NCBI GenBank assembly: GCA_007695365.1
Contig: REDV01000063.1
Coordinates: 1 to 37,362 of the forward strand
Reading direction: 5' to 3'
DNA: 37,362 bases
DNA from: Cryomorphaceae bacterium
GTDB taxonomy: Bacteria > Bacteroidota > Bacteroidia > Flavobacteriales_D > SKUL01
Part shown: positions 15,270-23,296 of the stretch, piece by piece
Layout: every line of letters starts with the position of its first letter
Position numbering within the stretch: position 1 is the stretch's first letter
Position numbers and translations under genes: made by a program
The notes under the pieces: model-generated
Databases searched by the model: none
Told to the model about the DNA's origin: nothing
The model's input: only the letters and a program-made list of their open reading frames with translations

Positions 15270-16921
15270 CTCTCCTCCTCAAGCACACGCACCCTGCGTA
15301 AATCAAGAAGGTTCATGGCGTTGGACCTAAGTCCCTGCACGTTTTTCCGCACAAATCGCACCACCACATCGTAGTAGAGCGGCAGGATGGGAGCCTCTTC
15401 CATCATCAGGCTATCCATACGCTGGTAGAGGGCCAGGCGCTCTTCGAGGCTTTGGATCTCCATACTTTGCTCGTACCACTCGTCAAAAAGCTTGTTGCTA
15501 AATCGGGTGTAGTTCGGTCCGCCCGGAGCGTGGTTAGGGCTGTAGAACACCGAAAGAAAATTCTCCGCATCGCCGTAATCTGCCAACCACGATTTTCGGA
15601 AAAAGCTGAGTTTGCCCTCGGCTGTGTAGGTGGCATGGGTACCTGCAGGCAGCACATCTACCTTGATTTTTACGTCGAGGTCTTCCAGTTGCGATTGCAC
15701 AAACTCGCACAAATCCACATAATCCGAAGTGGTTGACAGCGTGATGGTGCCGAGCTCCTTGCCGCTGCTGTAGCCCGCTTCGCGCAACAAAGCCCTCGCT
15801 CTGTCGAGGTCGCGATCATAGCCTTTCACGCGGTTGGGGTCAAAACCGGGCATTCCGTAGGGAATAAATCCGGAGGTGGCCGGTCGGTAGATGTTATTCC
15901 GGAGGTGCTGCACCATCAAGCCACGATCAATTCCGAGGTTGAGTGACTGACGTACCAACTTGTTTCGCAGCGGGCTCTCCTTCACTGCGGGCAGGTTTTC
16001 GTCCACCAAAAAGCCCAAATAATCTGTTTTCAGAAAGGGTTGTTTCTGAAGGTAAAGGTGCTTTCGGTAGGCTGCATTGAGGTCGCCAAAGGGGTCGAGC
16101 AGCTCGTCTTTGTAGCTACTGTGCAAACCCGAAATCATATCAAAGCCCCCTTTGAGCAGTTCCAGAAATTCGGCGCCGGCGTCGCGGGTAAACGACACTG
16201 CCACACCGTCGAGGTAAGGCAGGGGCTGCCCCCTTTCATCGCGCTCAAAATATTGCTCGTTTCGTTTCATTACGAGCTTAGTATCCTCCACCCACGCCTG
16301 CAATTGAAACGGACCGGTTCCTACCGGGTGAACCCTGAAATCAGCTCCGTAGTGGTCGGCTACCTCGTGAGGCACTACCGAGCAGTACTTCATGCTGAGC
16401 ATACCCAAAAAAGGCGGAAAGGGAGCTTTGAGGTAGAGCACCAGGGTTCGATCCTCCGGAACTTCCACGCCACCGCTGGGCTGATCGGCCAACCAGCTCA
16501 GCACCCAGGCACCGGGCGAGGCCAGTTCCGGGCTGCGAAGGCGGTTAAAGCTGTAGGCGAAATCGTGGGCGGTTACTTTTCGGCCTTTGCCATCAGGAAA
16601 AAGTTGGTGGTTGTGGAAAAACACATCATCGCGGAGCCGAAAGGTATAAACCCGGCCATCCTCGCTGATTTCCCAGCTCTCGGCTACCGAAGGCTGAACC
16701 AACATGTTGCTGTCAAGTTCCACAAGGCTGTTGAAGAGTTGGTGCACGGCCCAGATGTTCTCGAGGCTGCGCGAAAAGGCGGGATCCAGCGATGAGATGC
16801 CGGCGCCTTCATTGTACCTGAAAATCATTCGGGAAGTATGATCCTGAACGGTATTGCAGGCAGAATGCGCCAGCAATGCGACCATCAGAAAAAACCCGCC
16901 CCTGTTTGCCAGGAAGGTCAT
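15266..16921 (-). CDS. Peptide-type solute-binding lipoprotein (SBP family 5)
   Basis: The 551-aa protein resembles OppA/DppA-type periplasmic binding proteins, with segments such as ISSLDPAF, VAESWEISEDGRVYTFRLR and GTGPFQL. A lipobox ending in HSAC places the lipidated cysteine at residue 22. No ABC permease or ATPase for peptide uptake is nearby, so it may work with a transporter elsewhere or have a non-transport role. It overlaps the HEAT-repeat gene by 4 nt (ATGA) and is the last gene of the gcvT operon. Confidence 0.88.
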   Translation of the reverse strand: MTFLANRGGFFLMVALLAHSACNTVQDHTSRMIFRYNEGAGISSLDPAFSRSLENIWAVHQLFNSLVELDSNMLVQPSVAESWEISEDGRVYTFRLRDDVFFHNHQLFPDGKGRKVTAHDFAYSFNRLRSPELASPGAWVLSWLADQPSGGVEVPEDRTLVLYLKAPFPPFLGMLSMKYCSVVPHEVADHYGADFRVHPVGTGPFQLQAWVEDTKLVMKRNEQYFERDERGQPLPYLDGVAVSFTRDAGAEFLELLKGGFDMISGLHSSYKDELLDPFGDLNAAYRKHLYLQKQPFLKTDYLGFLVDENLPAVKESPLRNKLVRQSLNLGIDRGLMVQHLRNNIYRPATSGFIPYGMPGFDPNRVKGYDRDLDRARALLREAGYSSGKELGTITLSTTSDYVDLCEFVQSQLEDLDVKIKVDVLPAGTHATYTAEGKLSFFRKSWLADYGDAENFLSVFYSPNHAPGGPNYTRFSNKLFDEWYEQSMEIQSLEERLALYQRMDSLMMEEAPILPLYYDVVVRFVRKNVQGLRSNAMNLLDLRRVRVLEEES

Positions 16922-17463
16922 CCGTTATGGGATTCGAGATTGGAGAGCGCCACCTGCAGCGATTCCATGATACCGTGGCAAGGGTGCGAATCATCATGAT
17001 GCATCAGAAACTCACGCACGGCCTCTTCGGCGGGCTCAAGTTCTGCGGGCTCAAGTTGCACATCCATGGCCTCAACGATGGTCAGCACCTCAAAGGCTTC
17101 CTCAAAATCGCCCTCGGCGGCGATGGCACAAAGCAGCGGAAGCTTATCAACCGGCATAATACCACTGTTCCAGAATGAAGCCAGAATGGTTTTCCGCACA
17201 GGAATGTATTTGGGATTTTCGAGTGCCTCCACGAGCGCCTGGGCTGCTTTTCGGTTTTTGAGTTGATAAAGCACAGAAGTTACAGCTTGTTGCGCATCAT
17301 CTGAGCCGTTGAGCAACACCTCCAGCAGCGGAAAAATAGCCTGATCGTCTCCGCTATCCGAAAGCTCCTTCACCGCCGCCATCACCTCTTCATCGCTTGC
17401 CGAGAACAGGTTTCGCAGCACCTTAGCGTACGCCGCCTGCGCCGATTTGTCTTTTGCGCTCAT
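16918..17463 (-). CDS. HEAT-repeat protein
   Basis: This 181-aa, acidic, soluble, alpha-helical protein has repeated helix pairs of HEAT type (for example AIFPLLEVLLNG and AAQALVEALENP). No catalytic motif or signal peptide is seen. HEAT repeats usually bind other proteins, and the partner is unknown. The gene overlaps both neighbours by 4 nt (ATGA), so it is made together with YggS and the solute-binding lipoprotein. Short HEAT proteins of this kind are widespread in Bacteroidota but poorly studied. Confidence 0.72.
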   Translation of the reverse strand: MSAKDKSAQAAYAKVLRNLFSASDEEVMAAVKELSDSGDDQAIFPLLEVLLNGSDDAQQAVTSVLYQLKNRKAAQALVEALENPKYIPVRKTILASFWNSGIMPVDKLPLLCAIAAEGDFEEAFEVLTIVEAMDVQLEPAELEPAEEAVREFLMHHDDSHPCHGIMESLQVALSNLESHNG

Positions 17464-18125
17464 GTGTATTTCCTTTCTCCAAAAATATCACTTCCCACTC
17501 TAACCATGGTGCTTCCCTCTTCCTGGGCCAGCAGAAAGTCGGCACTCATGCCCATACTGATTTCGCGAAAAGCCGTATTACCGCTCATCACGCCTTGTTT
17601 CAAGCCCTCAAAGGTGCTGCGCAATTTCCTGAACTCCTCCCGAATCAGGGTCTCATCGTCGGTAAAGGTTGCCATGCCCATCACGCCGCGAATTTCCACG
17701 TTTTTCATGATTTCCATGGAGCCATCCGTCAGAAACGAAGGCAAAGGTTCCTGAAGGCCGTGCTTGGAGTCTTCGCGCGCAATGTGAAATTGCAGCAAAA
17801 CCGGTATTACCCTGTTGTTCTGTGCAGCTTCTTTGTTGATTTCTTTGAGCAGCCGAAAAGAATCAACCGAATGAATCAGGTGTACAAAAGGTGCTATGTA
17901 TTTCACCTTGTTGCGCTGCAAATGGCCAATCATGTGCCATTGAATATCTCCGGGAAGTTCTTCAAATTTAGCGGCCATTTCCTGTGCGCGGTTTTCGCCA
18001 AACACGCGTTGCCCGGCGTTATAGGCCTGCATGATCTCCTCATTGGAGCGCGTTTTGGAAACAGCAACGAGGGTTACACCGGGATGCAATTTTTCACGAA
18101 TTTTCAAAAGCCTACTTGCTATCAT
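17460..18125 (-). CDS. yggS: YggS-family PLP homeostasis protein
   Basis: This single-domain PLP-binding TIM-barrel protein (PLPBP family) controls pyridoxal phosphate and amino-acid pools but has no known catalytic activity. The PLP lysine is K24 in LVAVSKTRS; further family motifs are FGENRAQE, WHMIGHLQRNK and GMSADF. ATG 18125 gives 221 aa and overlaps the upstream gene by 14 nt; the longer frame to 18173 would add 16 residues and overlap by 62 nt. Being in an operon with PLP-independent gcvT is still consistent with one-carbon and amino-acid metabolism. Confidence 0.9.
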   Translation of the reverse strand: MIASRLLKIREKLHPGVTLVAVSKTRSNEEIMQAYNAGQRVFGENRAQEMAAKFEELPGDIQWHMIGHLQRNKVKYIAPFVHLIHSVDSFRLLKEINKEAAQNNRVIPVLLQFHIAREDSKHGLQEPLPSFLTDGSMEIMKNVEIRGVMGMATFTDDETLIREEFRKLRSTFEGLKQGVMSGNTAFREISMGMSADFLLAQEEGSTMVRVGSDIFGERKYT

Positions 18126-18864
18126 CCCGTTCGAGCTTCTCAAGTGCACCGTTTCGGAGGATAGGAATGACATCAGTCTGGTTGGGTGTGAGGCAGTACT
18201 TGATGTCTTCGTTCAGGTTGAGCCTTTTAAGCCTGCGTCTGTGCGAGCTGTGCTTCAGGAAAGAGAAATAATTATCGCGTGCACTTTGGTACAGGAACAT
18301 GGCCGAAATGGTAGAGTCCTCGTCGGACTTGAATTTGTTCGTAGCGAGGAGACCTTCGGTAATGGCACCGGCACAAACGGTATCCTCAAGATTAAACTTA
18401 TCCTTCCAGCCCGAGCAAAGCAGCAATACATTTCTATCCTGCTCAATGAGCCATTGTATGATGGCGTCGAGATTCACCAATGCTCCTACCACCACCGTGT
18501 GCGTTTTGCTGGCCAGGTTAATGGCACGGGTACCATTGGTGGTAGTAAGTACCAGCGTTTTTCCTTTGAAAGCTTTGTTCATGTAGCTAAACGGCGAGTT
18601 CCCAAACGCAAAGCCCTCCACAATTTCTCCGTTTCGCTCAGCACCCACGATGTATCCTTTACGGCGGTATTCAAAAGCTTCCTCGAGTGTAGAAACGGGA
18701 ATGATTTTTTTCACACCAAAATCAAGACCGGTGCAAATGGCCGTGGTGGCACGCAATACGTCAATGGCTACAACAATATCGAAGTCCCACTGATACAACT
18801 CAAACTGCTTGGGTGAAGGACATACCTCCACCCGTTTTTTGTTGGGAAAATCGTCTTTCATCAT
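18112..18864 (-). CDS. comB: 2-phosphosulfolactate phosphatase family protein (ComB)
   Basis: The 250-aa protein shows the ComB-family motifs [10 protein letters not shown] (D35), [18 protein letters not shown] and [18 protein letters not shown]. In methanogens ComB dephosphorylates 2-phosphosulfolactate on the way to coenzyme M. In bacteria the family is linked to sulfolactate formation, but Bacteroidota make no coenzyme M. No sulfolactate synthase (ComA) or dehydrogenase (ComC) is in the window, so the true substrate is uncertain. Its ATG overlaps the gcvT stop (ATGA). Confidence 0.85.
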   Translation of the reverse strand: MMKDDFPNKKRVEVCPSPKQFELYQWDFDIVVAIDVLRATTAICTGLDFGVKKIIPVSTLEEAFEYRRKGYIVGAERNGEIVEGFAFGNSPFSYMNKAFKGKTLVLTTTNGTRAINLASKTHTVVVGALVNLDAIIQWLIEQDRNVLLLCSGWKDKFNLEDTVCAGAITEGLLATNKFKSDEDSTISAMFLYQSARDNYFSFLKHSSHRRRLKRLNLNEDIKYCLTPNQTDVIPILRNGALEKLERDDSK

Positions 18865-19934
18865 GGTTGTTGGTAAAAGGGGAATTTTACCACGCGGGCT
18901 TTGAGAAACTTGTTTCGCACCACCACGTTGATTTCAGTACCGGGTGAAGCCATGTGAGCAGGCACGTATCCCATCCCGATGGCTTTTTTGAGCGAGGGGC
19001 TCATGGTTCCGCTCGTTACGCGTCCGATAACGTTTTCATTGTCATCGGCAATGTCGTAGTCTTTGCGGGCAATTCCCCTGTCAACAAGCTCAAAACCGAC
19101 CAATTTCTTTTCCACGCCGTTTTCCTTTTGCTTGAGGAGCGCATCGGAGTTGATAAAGGTTTTGGTGAATTTGGTAATCCAACCCAGACCGGCTTCAAGC
19201 GGAGAGGTTGTGTCGTCAATGTCATTTCCGTAGAGACAGAAACCCATTTCCAAACGCAGTGTATCGCGAGCGGCAAGTCCGGCAGGTTGGGCTCCGGCTT
19301 TAATCACGGCATCCCACAGTGCTTCTGCCTGATCGGGTTTCACATAGAGCTCAAAACCACCGGCTCCTGTGTATCCGGTAGCGGAGATAATTACGTTGCT
19401 CAACCCGGCGAAATCACCCATTACAAAGGTGTAATAGCCCATAGAGGCGAGGTCAACATCCGTAAGAGGCTGTAGCGCCTTAACGGCATCGGGTCCCTGA
19501 ACTGCAAGCAGCGCATAGTCGTCCGACTCGTTGGTGAGCACCGCGCCGGTATCGTTGTGGCGATTGATCCAATCCCAGTCCTTGTCAATGTTGGCGCCGT
19601 TTACCACCAGAAAGTATTCCTCCTCGCTAATCCGGTACACGAGCAAATCATCCACAATACCGCCATTTTCATTCGGAAAACAAGAGTACTGCACCTTGCC
19701 ATCGTAAAGTTTGGAGGCATCGTTGGAACACACCTTTTGGATGAGGGCAAGAGCTCCGGGCCCCGAAGCGCGAAACTCGCCCATGTGCGAGACGTCAAAC
19801 ACGCCCAGTTTTTCGCGCACAGCGAGGTGCTCTTCGGTTACACCGGCGTATTGCACAGGCATTTCGAATCCGGCAAAAGGCACCATCTTGGCACCGAGTG
19901 CTACGTGTTTATGGTAGAGAGGAGTTTTTTTCAT
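18861..19934 (-). CDS. gcvT: Glycine cleavage system T protein (aminomethyltransferase)
   Basis: The enzyme releases ammonia from the aminomethyl-lipoyl H protein and passes the one-carbon unit to tetrahydrofolate. The 357-aa protein has the expected N-terminus ([10 protein letters not shown], then [11 protein letters not shown]), the [10 protein letters not shown] motif and [14 protein letters not shown]. The frame is open to 20066, but the extra 44 residues are unlike the family and run into the neighbouring gene, so ATG 19934 is used. A -7 box 48 nt upstream makes it the first gene of a five-gene operon. The other glycine cleavage genes are not in this window. Confidence 0.95.
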   Translation of the reverse strand: MKKTPLYHKHVALGAKMVPFAGFEMPVQYAGVTEEHLAVREKLGVFDVSHMGEFRASGPGALALIQKVCSNDASKLYDGKVQYSCFPNENGGIVDDLLVYRISEEEYFLVVNGANIDKDWDWINRHNDTGAVLTNESDDYALLAVQGPDAVKALQPLTDVDLASMGYYTFVMGDFAGLSNVIISATGYTGAGGFELYVKPDQAEALWDAVIKAGAQPAGLAARDTLRLEMGFCLYGNDIDDTTSPLEAGLGWITKFTKTFINSDALLKQKENGVEKKLVGFELVDRGIARKDYDIADDNENVIGRVTSGTMSPSLKKAIGMGYVPAHMASPGTEINVVVRNKFLKARVVKFPFYQQP

Positions 19935-19981
19935 GTTGAGAGGTGATAAAATTGAAACAAGCGCCTTTTGGCAAAGTGCTG

Positions 19982-19989
19982 CAAAAGTA
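19982..19989 (-). promoter_or_regulatory. Bacteroidota -7 box for the gcvT operon
   Basis: The minus strand reads TACTTTTG, a perfect TAnnTTTG match, between the upstream gene's stop (20015) and the gcvT ATG (19934). The leader would be about 40 nt. No glycine riboswitch structure is recognised, and no well-spaced -33 TTG is seen. Confidence 0.6.
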
Positions 19990-20014
19990 GCACAATGGAG
20001 CAAAAGACCCCGAA

Positions 20015-20617
20015 TCAACCATCGTATCCTGCATCCTCGGGGCTGGCCAGCGCAATGCGAAAGCACAGATTTACAAAGTAGAGACCCTGGCTGAGTTCGT
20101 CAAAGCTGAGTTCCAGTTTCTGGCGGGATTTCAGCGCCATGGTGATGATGCCCAATCCAGCGCCGCCTTTGTCGGAAATCATACCATTGGTCATGGTTTC
20201 GAGATACCTGGCTTTCAACTGGGCGTTGTTCAGGCTATTGATTTGATCAATGCGATTTTGGAGAATCAATCGCGCGTTTTCGTCGGCGAGATTCATTACC
20301 CGTAGGGCGTAGAACTTGTCAGACCGGGTGACAATAATACCGGCAAGCTCTTCTTCAACGACTGTTTTATAGGAGTGGTGACGCACATTCTGCAGGCTTT
20401 CAATTAGAATACTGAAAATACGCTTGATGATATTCCTGGATGGTTCATGCCGCTCCAAAATTTGCTCCACCTTGTTAGAGAGGATAAATGTGAGGCTTTG
20501 ATCCAGGGTGCCGAAGTATGAAAGAAGTATCACCTCTTCGGATTGCCGATACCCTTCGTAGCGCTTGTTGAATAACGCTTCGCAGTTTGCCTTGATCTGT
20601 TCAGCTCTGGCGGTCAT
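20015..20617 (-). CDS. SiaB-like (DUF6272-type) histidine-kinase-fold protein
   Basis: The 200-aa soluble protein has a GHKL-like ATP-binding arrangement: an N-box-like [11 protein letters not shown] (residues 72-82) and a glycine-rich [14 protein letters not shown] (148-161). It matches the SiaB family, kinases that phosphorylate the small partner SiaC in threonine-phosphorylation switches controlling aggregation or biofilm in other bacteria. No SiaC, SiaA phosphatase or SpoIIE-like protein is in the window. It lies 92 nt downstream of porP on the same strand. A TAATTTAG sequence at 20636-20643 (5 of 6 consensus bases) might be its promoter. Confidence 0.72.
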   Translation of the reverse strand: MTARAEQIKANCEALFNKRYEGYRQSEEVILLSYFGTLDQSLTFILSNKVEQILERHEPSRNIIKRIFSILIESLQNVRHHSYKTVVEEELAGIIVTRSDKFYALRVMNLADENARLILQNRIDQINSLNNAQLKARYLETMTNGMISDKGGAGLGIITMALKSRQKLELSFDELSQGLYFVNLCFRIALASPEDAGYDG

Positions 20618-20667
20618 GTAATGGTTTGCTGCCGCCTAAATTAAAGAAAGATTTGAGAAAAAGAACT

Positions 20668-20688
20668 TTCCGCAAACTCTCGCGGGAA
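20668..20688 (-). terminator. Possible terminator after the PorP-like gene
   Basis: On the minus strand TTCCCGC pairs with GCGGAA, with one bulged C, around an 8-nt loop. It is followed by an interrupted T-run (AGTTCTTTTTC). It sits 22 nt after the porP stop. The stem is short, so this is tentative. Confidence 0.35.
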
Positions 20689-20709
20689 TTTGGTCCGTCC
20701 GGACACTTG

Positions 20710-21720
20710 TCAGAACTTGGCGCATGGAATGAGCCGCTGACGGGTTTTTTTCTTCTTTCGCCGACTTGCAAATTGCGACACCAATGAAACCTCATGCGAG
20801 CCACCCGTGTTTACGGCGAGATTGCTGATGGTAATGTCGTATGAATAGCCGATGTAGATGTTTTTGACCTCAACACCAAGCATGAGGGCCAGGGCATCGT
20901 GGTTTACATAATTGGTGGTTTGTTTCACCCCTGGAAGTCCGCGGTACCAAACACCAAAAGTGATGGGCTCATACTCGTAATAAACACCAATATCCAATTG
21001 GTCGTAGTCGCCCTGTGAGCGGTAGTGAAAAGCTGTAACGATGTGCTGTTTCGGGCTGTTGTAATTGCGCTCATTTACGCGCATTCGCCACCCTCCGTGA
21101 ACAGAATATCGGATGGGAACCCTGCTTTCCTGCTGGAGGAGGCTCTCGTTGGGCCGGTTCAGGTGGTGAGCACTTACACCAAACCACAATTTTTCGGAGT
21201 ACAGCAACATCCCTGAACCAAAGTCGGGGTAAAACGCATTTTGTCCGGAGAACTGAATAATATCCGGGTCAATGGTTGATCCGGCGTTGTTGCGCAAAAG
21301 CTGATCACCAAAGGTTAGTCGGTTAAAATCCAGACTGCGCTGCGAAACCGACGCGTGTAAGGCCGGTCTGAACGACCATTTTCTGTTGAGCTGCACCTCG
21401 TAGGCGTATTGCAGGCCGATGTTGGTATGGGTCATGGCTCCGCTTCCTGCACGGTCGTGGGTTACCATCACTCCTATTCCGCTGTTGATACCACTAAAAA
21501 ACTGGTCAAAAGCCACATTGTGTGTAACAAAAGCCCCCGGGATGGAAGGCCACTGATGCCGGTAATTCATGGCAACCCTGCTCTGCGCCGTTGAACCCGC
21601 AAAAGCGGGATTCAGGTAAGTTGGTGCTGCATAAAACTGGGTAAAGTGGGCATCCTGAGCCGAGGCAAGGCTTGCCAGCAGCAAGCCAACCAGAAGTGCG
21701 ATATGTGCTTTAGCGCTCAT
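20710..21720 (-). CDS. PorP/SprF-family type IX secretion membrane protein
   Basis: The 336-aa outer-membrane beta-barrel protein has a signal peptide ending near SLASAQ. The family N-terminus follows (QDAHFTQFYAAPTYLNPAFAG), then alternating beta strands to the end. PorP/SprF proteins anchor or help export T9SS cargo with type B sorting domains; the cargo gene here is two genes upstream in the same operon. ATG 21720 overlaps the PorE-like gene by 11 nt and gives a clean signal peptide; an in-frame start at 21735 adds five residues. Confidence 0.9.
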   Translation of the reverse strand: MSAKAHIALLVGLLLASLASAQDAHFTQFYAAPTYLNPAFAGSTAQSRVAMNYRHQWPSIPGAFVTHNVAFDQFFSGINSGIGVMVTHDRAGSGAMTHTNIGLQYAYEVQLNRKWSFRPALHASVSQRSLDFNRLTFGDQLLRNNAGSTIDPDIIQFSGQNAFYPDFGSGMLLYSEKLWFGVSAHHLNRPNESLLQQESRVPIRYSVHGGWRMRVNERNYNSPKQHIVTAFHYRSQGDYDQLDIGVYYEYEPITFGVWYRGLPGVKQTTNYVNHDALALMLGVEVKNIYIGYSYDITISNLAVNTGGSHEVSLVSQFASRRKKKKTRQRLIPCAKF

Positions 21721-23296
21721 TGGAACTCTGCCCATGAATGGGTGTGAGGGTAAAATCGCGGTTCATTTCCGTGATTTGCTCTCTCCACTCCCCTTCATAC
21801 TGCATTTCGAGCTCCAGGGTTTCAAAATCCAATGCATTCATTTCAACGCGATACCTTGTGGCCGGATTCAGCACCATCAAGTATTTACCGGTTTGAGCGT
21901 TCGATACAAAAACCATCGGCTCGGCATCCAATTCATCTTGCTGATAAACATGTATTTCGGCGCGCAATGGATTGTTCTGATGATCACGCATCACTCCTTT
22001 TACCAGAATCTTGGGATCAGGAGCACCAAAATCTACCCGGTACAGGTCGTGCCCACCGTGGCCCCCCGCCTTATTGGTTGAGTAATAGCCTGATTTTCCG
22101 CTTGCATCCGTCACCAAATAAATGTCGTCGAATACGGTGTTAATAGGATAACCCAAATGCTCCGGGTTCTCAAAAAACCCGGTTTGCGGATTGTAAGAAG
22201 CCTTGTAGATGTCATAGCCGCCAATGCTGTTGTGCGATGTAGACGAAAAAAACAGGAACTTGCCGTCGGGCGAAACAAAGGGTGCGTCCTCATGGCCGCT
22301 TGTGTTGATGGACGGCCCGAGATTGAGCGGCTCGCTCCAGCTTCCATCGGGGAGTAACACAATGCGGTACAGATCTTTGCCCCCAAATCCACCTGGACGG
22401 TTAGACGAGAAGATGATGCTGCGCTCGTCGGGACTGAAGCATGCGCTTGGCTCGAAATGACGCGAATTGAGTTTGCCTGAAAAAAGTTCAGGTTCGGTCC
22501 ATCCTCCCGCTTTCAGTTCAGTGATGTATATGTCGCCACCAGTTTGTGCATCGTTGGTCCGATAAATGAGCATCTTGTTTCCCGAAGGAGACAAGGCTAC
22601 CGAGGCATCGTGAGAGGGTGTATTCACAGGCGGACCGATGTTTTCGGCGGGTGACCAGACTCCATCTACCCAGGTTGTGCGGTAAACGTCTTCAAAAAAG
22701 GCTCCATTCGGATCCAACCGCCCGCCGGTTCCACCTTTACGGCGCGATGTAAAGTAGAGCGTGGTTCCCGCAGCATCAATAACCGGCACGTAATCCGGCC
22801 AGGGTGAGTTTACATTCGGGCCCAGGTTTTCAATGCGAATATTGGCAGGCCGGCTGTAAAGCTCTTTCGCCCTGAGCGATCGCGCCTTTTCAGACTGAAC
22901 CTCAGGTGATGGAATGGCTCTGTCTGCGCTTTCAAGGTAGCGCTCAAAGGCCAACACAGCGTCATTGAACCGCTCCTGGTAATGCAAGGCACGTCCTGTG
23001 TAGTAATGAATCTCAGGAAAATCTGTGCTCTCCACCCTTTCGAGATACGTGAGTGCTTCTTTCTTCTTTTCGCGCGTGTGAAGCAGACAGACTCCGTAGC
23101 GAAGATTGGCCAGCGGATGCGCCGGATTTGCTTCAAGTATGCGGTGGTAAAGGATGGCTGCACCGTAATAATCCTCCTCCACAAATAGCAAATCCGCTTC
23201 ATTGAGCATGGAAAGATGAAAGTACCGGAGCCCTTGCTTCTGGGCTGTACACCCGGCCAAAACAAGTGCTAAAAAGAGTACAACAACGCGCATCAT
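21710..23296 (-). CDS. PorE-like lipoprotein with TPR and PD40 repeats, no OmpA domain
   Basis: The 528-aa lipoprotein has lipobox LVLAGC (lipidated Cys16). Tetratricopeptide-like helices follow (about 25-160), then a PD40/WD40-like beta-propeller (about 170-410, with repeats such as SPDGKFLFFSS and SPDERSIIFSSNRPGGFGGKDLY), and a carboxypeptidase-regulatory-like beta domain (about 415-515). The order matches T9SS protein PorE, but the C-terminal OmpA peptidoglycan-binding domain is absent and the protein ends naturally. It starts 1 nt inside the stop of the PKD gene (TGATG). It probably helps hold or sense the exported PKD protein at the outer membrane. Confidence 0.8.
   Translation of the reverse strand: MMRVVVLFLALVLAGCTAQKQGLRYFHLSMLNEADLLFVEEDYYGAAILYHRILEANPAHPLANLRYGVCLLHTREKKKEALTYLERVESTDFPEIHYYTGRALHYQERFNDAVLAFERYLESADRAIPSPEVQSEKARSLRAKELYSRPANIRIENLGPNVNSPWPDYVPVIDAAGTTLYFTSRRKGGTGGRLDPNGAFFEDVYRTTWVDGVWSPAENIGPPVNTPSHDASVALSPSGNKMLIYRTNDAQTGGDIYITELKAGGWTEPELFSGKLNSRHFEPSACFSPDERSIIFSSNRPGGFGGKDLYRIVLLPDGSWSEPLNLGPSINTSGHEDAPFVSPDGKFLFFSSTSHNSIGGYDIYKASYNPQTGFFENPEHLGYPINTVFDDIYLVTDASGKSGYYSTNKAGGHGGHDLYRVDFGAPDPKILVKGVMRDHQNNPLRAEIHVYQQDELDAEPMVFVSNAQTGKYLMVLNPATRYRVEMNALDFETLELEMQYEGEWREQITEMNRDFTLTPIHGQSSNER

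Noticed and set aside
17454-18164. 236-codon plus-strand open frame opposite yggS
   Set aside because: Shadow of yggS; no family motifs, while the minus strand has the PLP lysine and signature segments.
19935-20066. 44-residue N-terminal extension of GcvT
   Set aside because: It is unlike the family, overlaps the SiaB-like gene's end and spans the -7 box at 19982.
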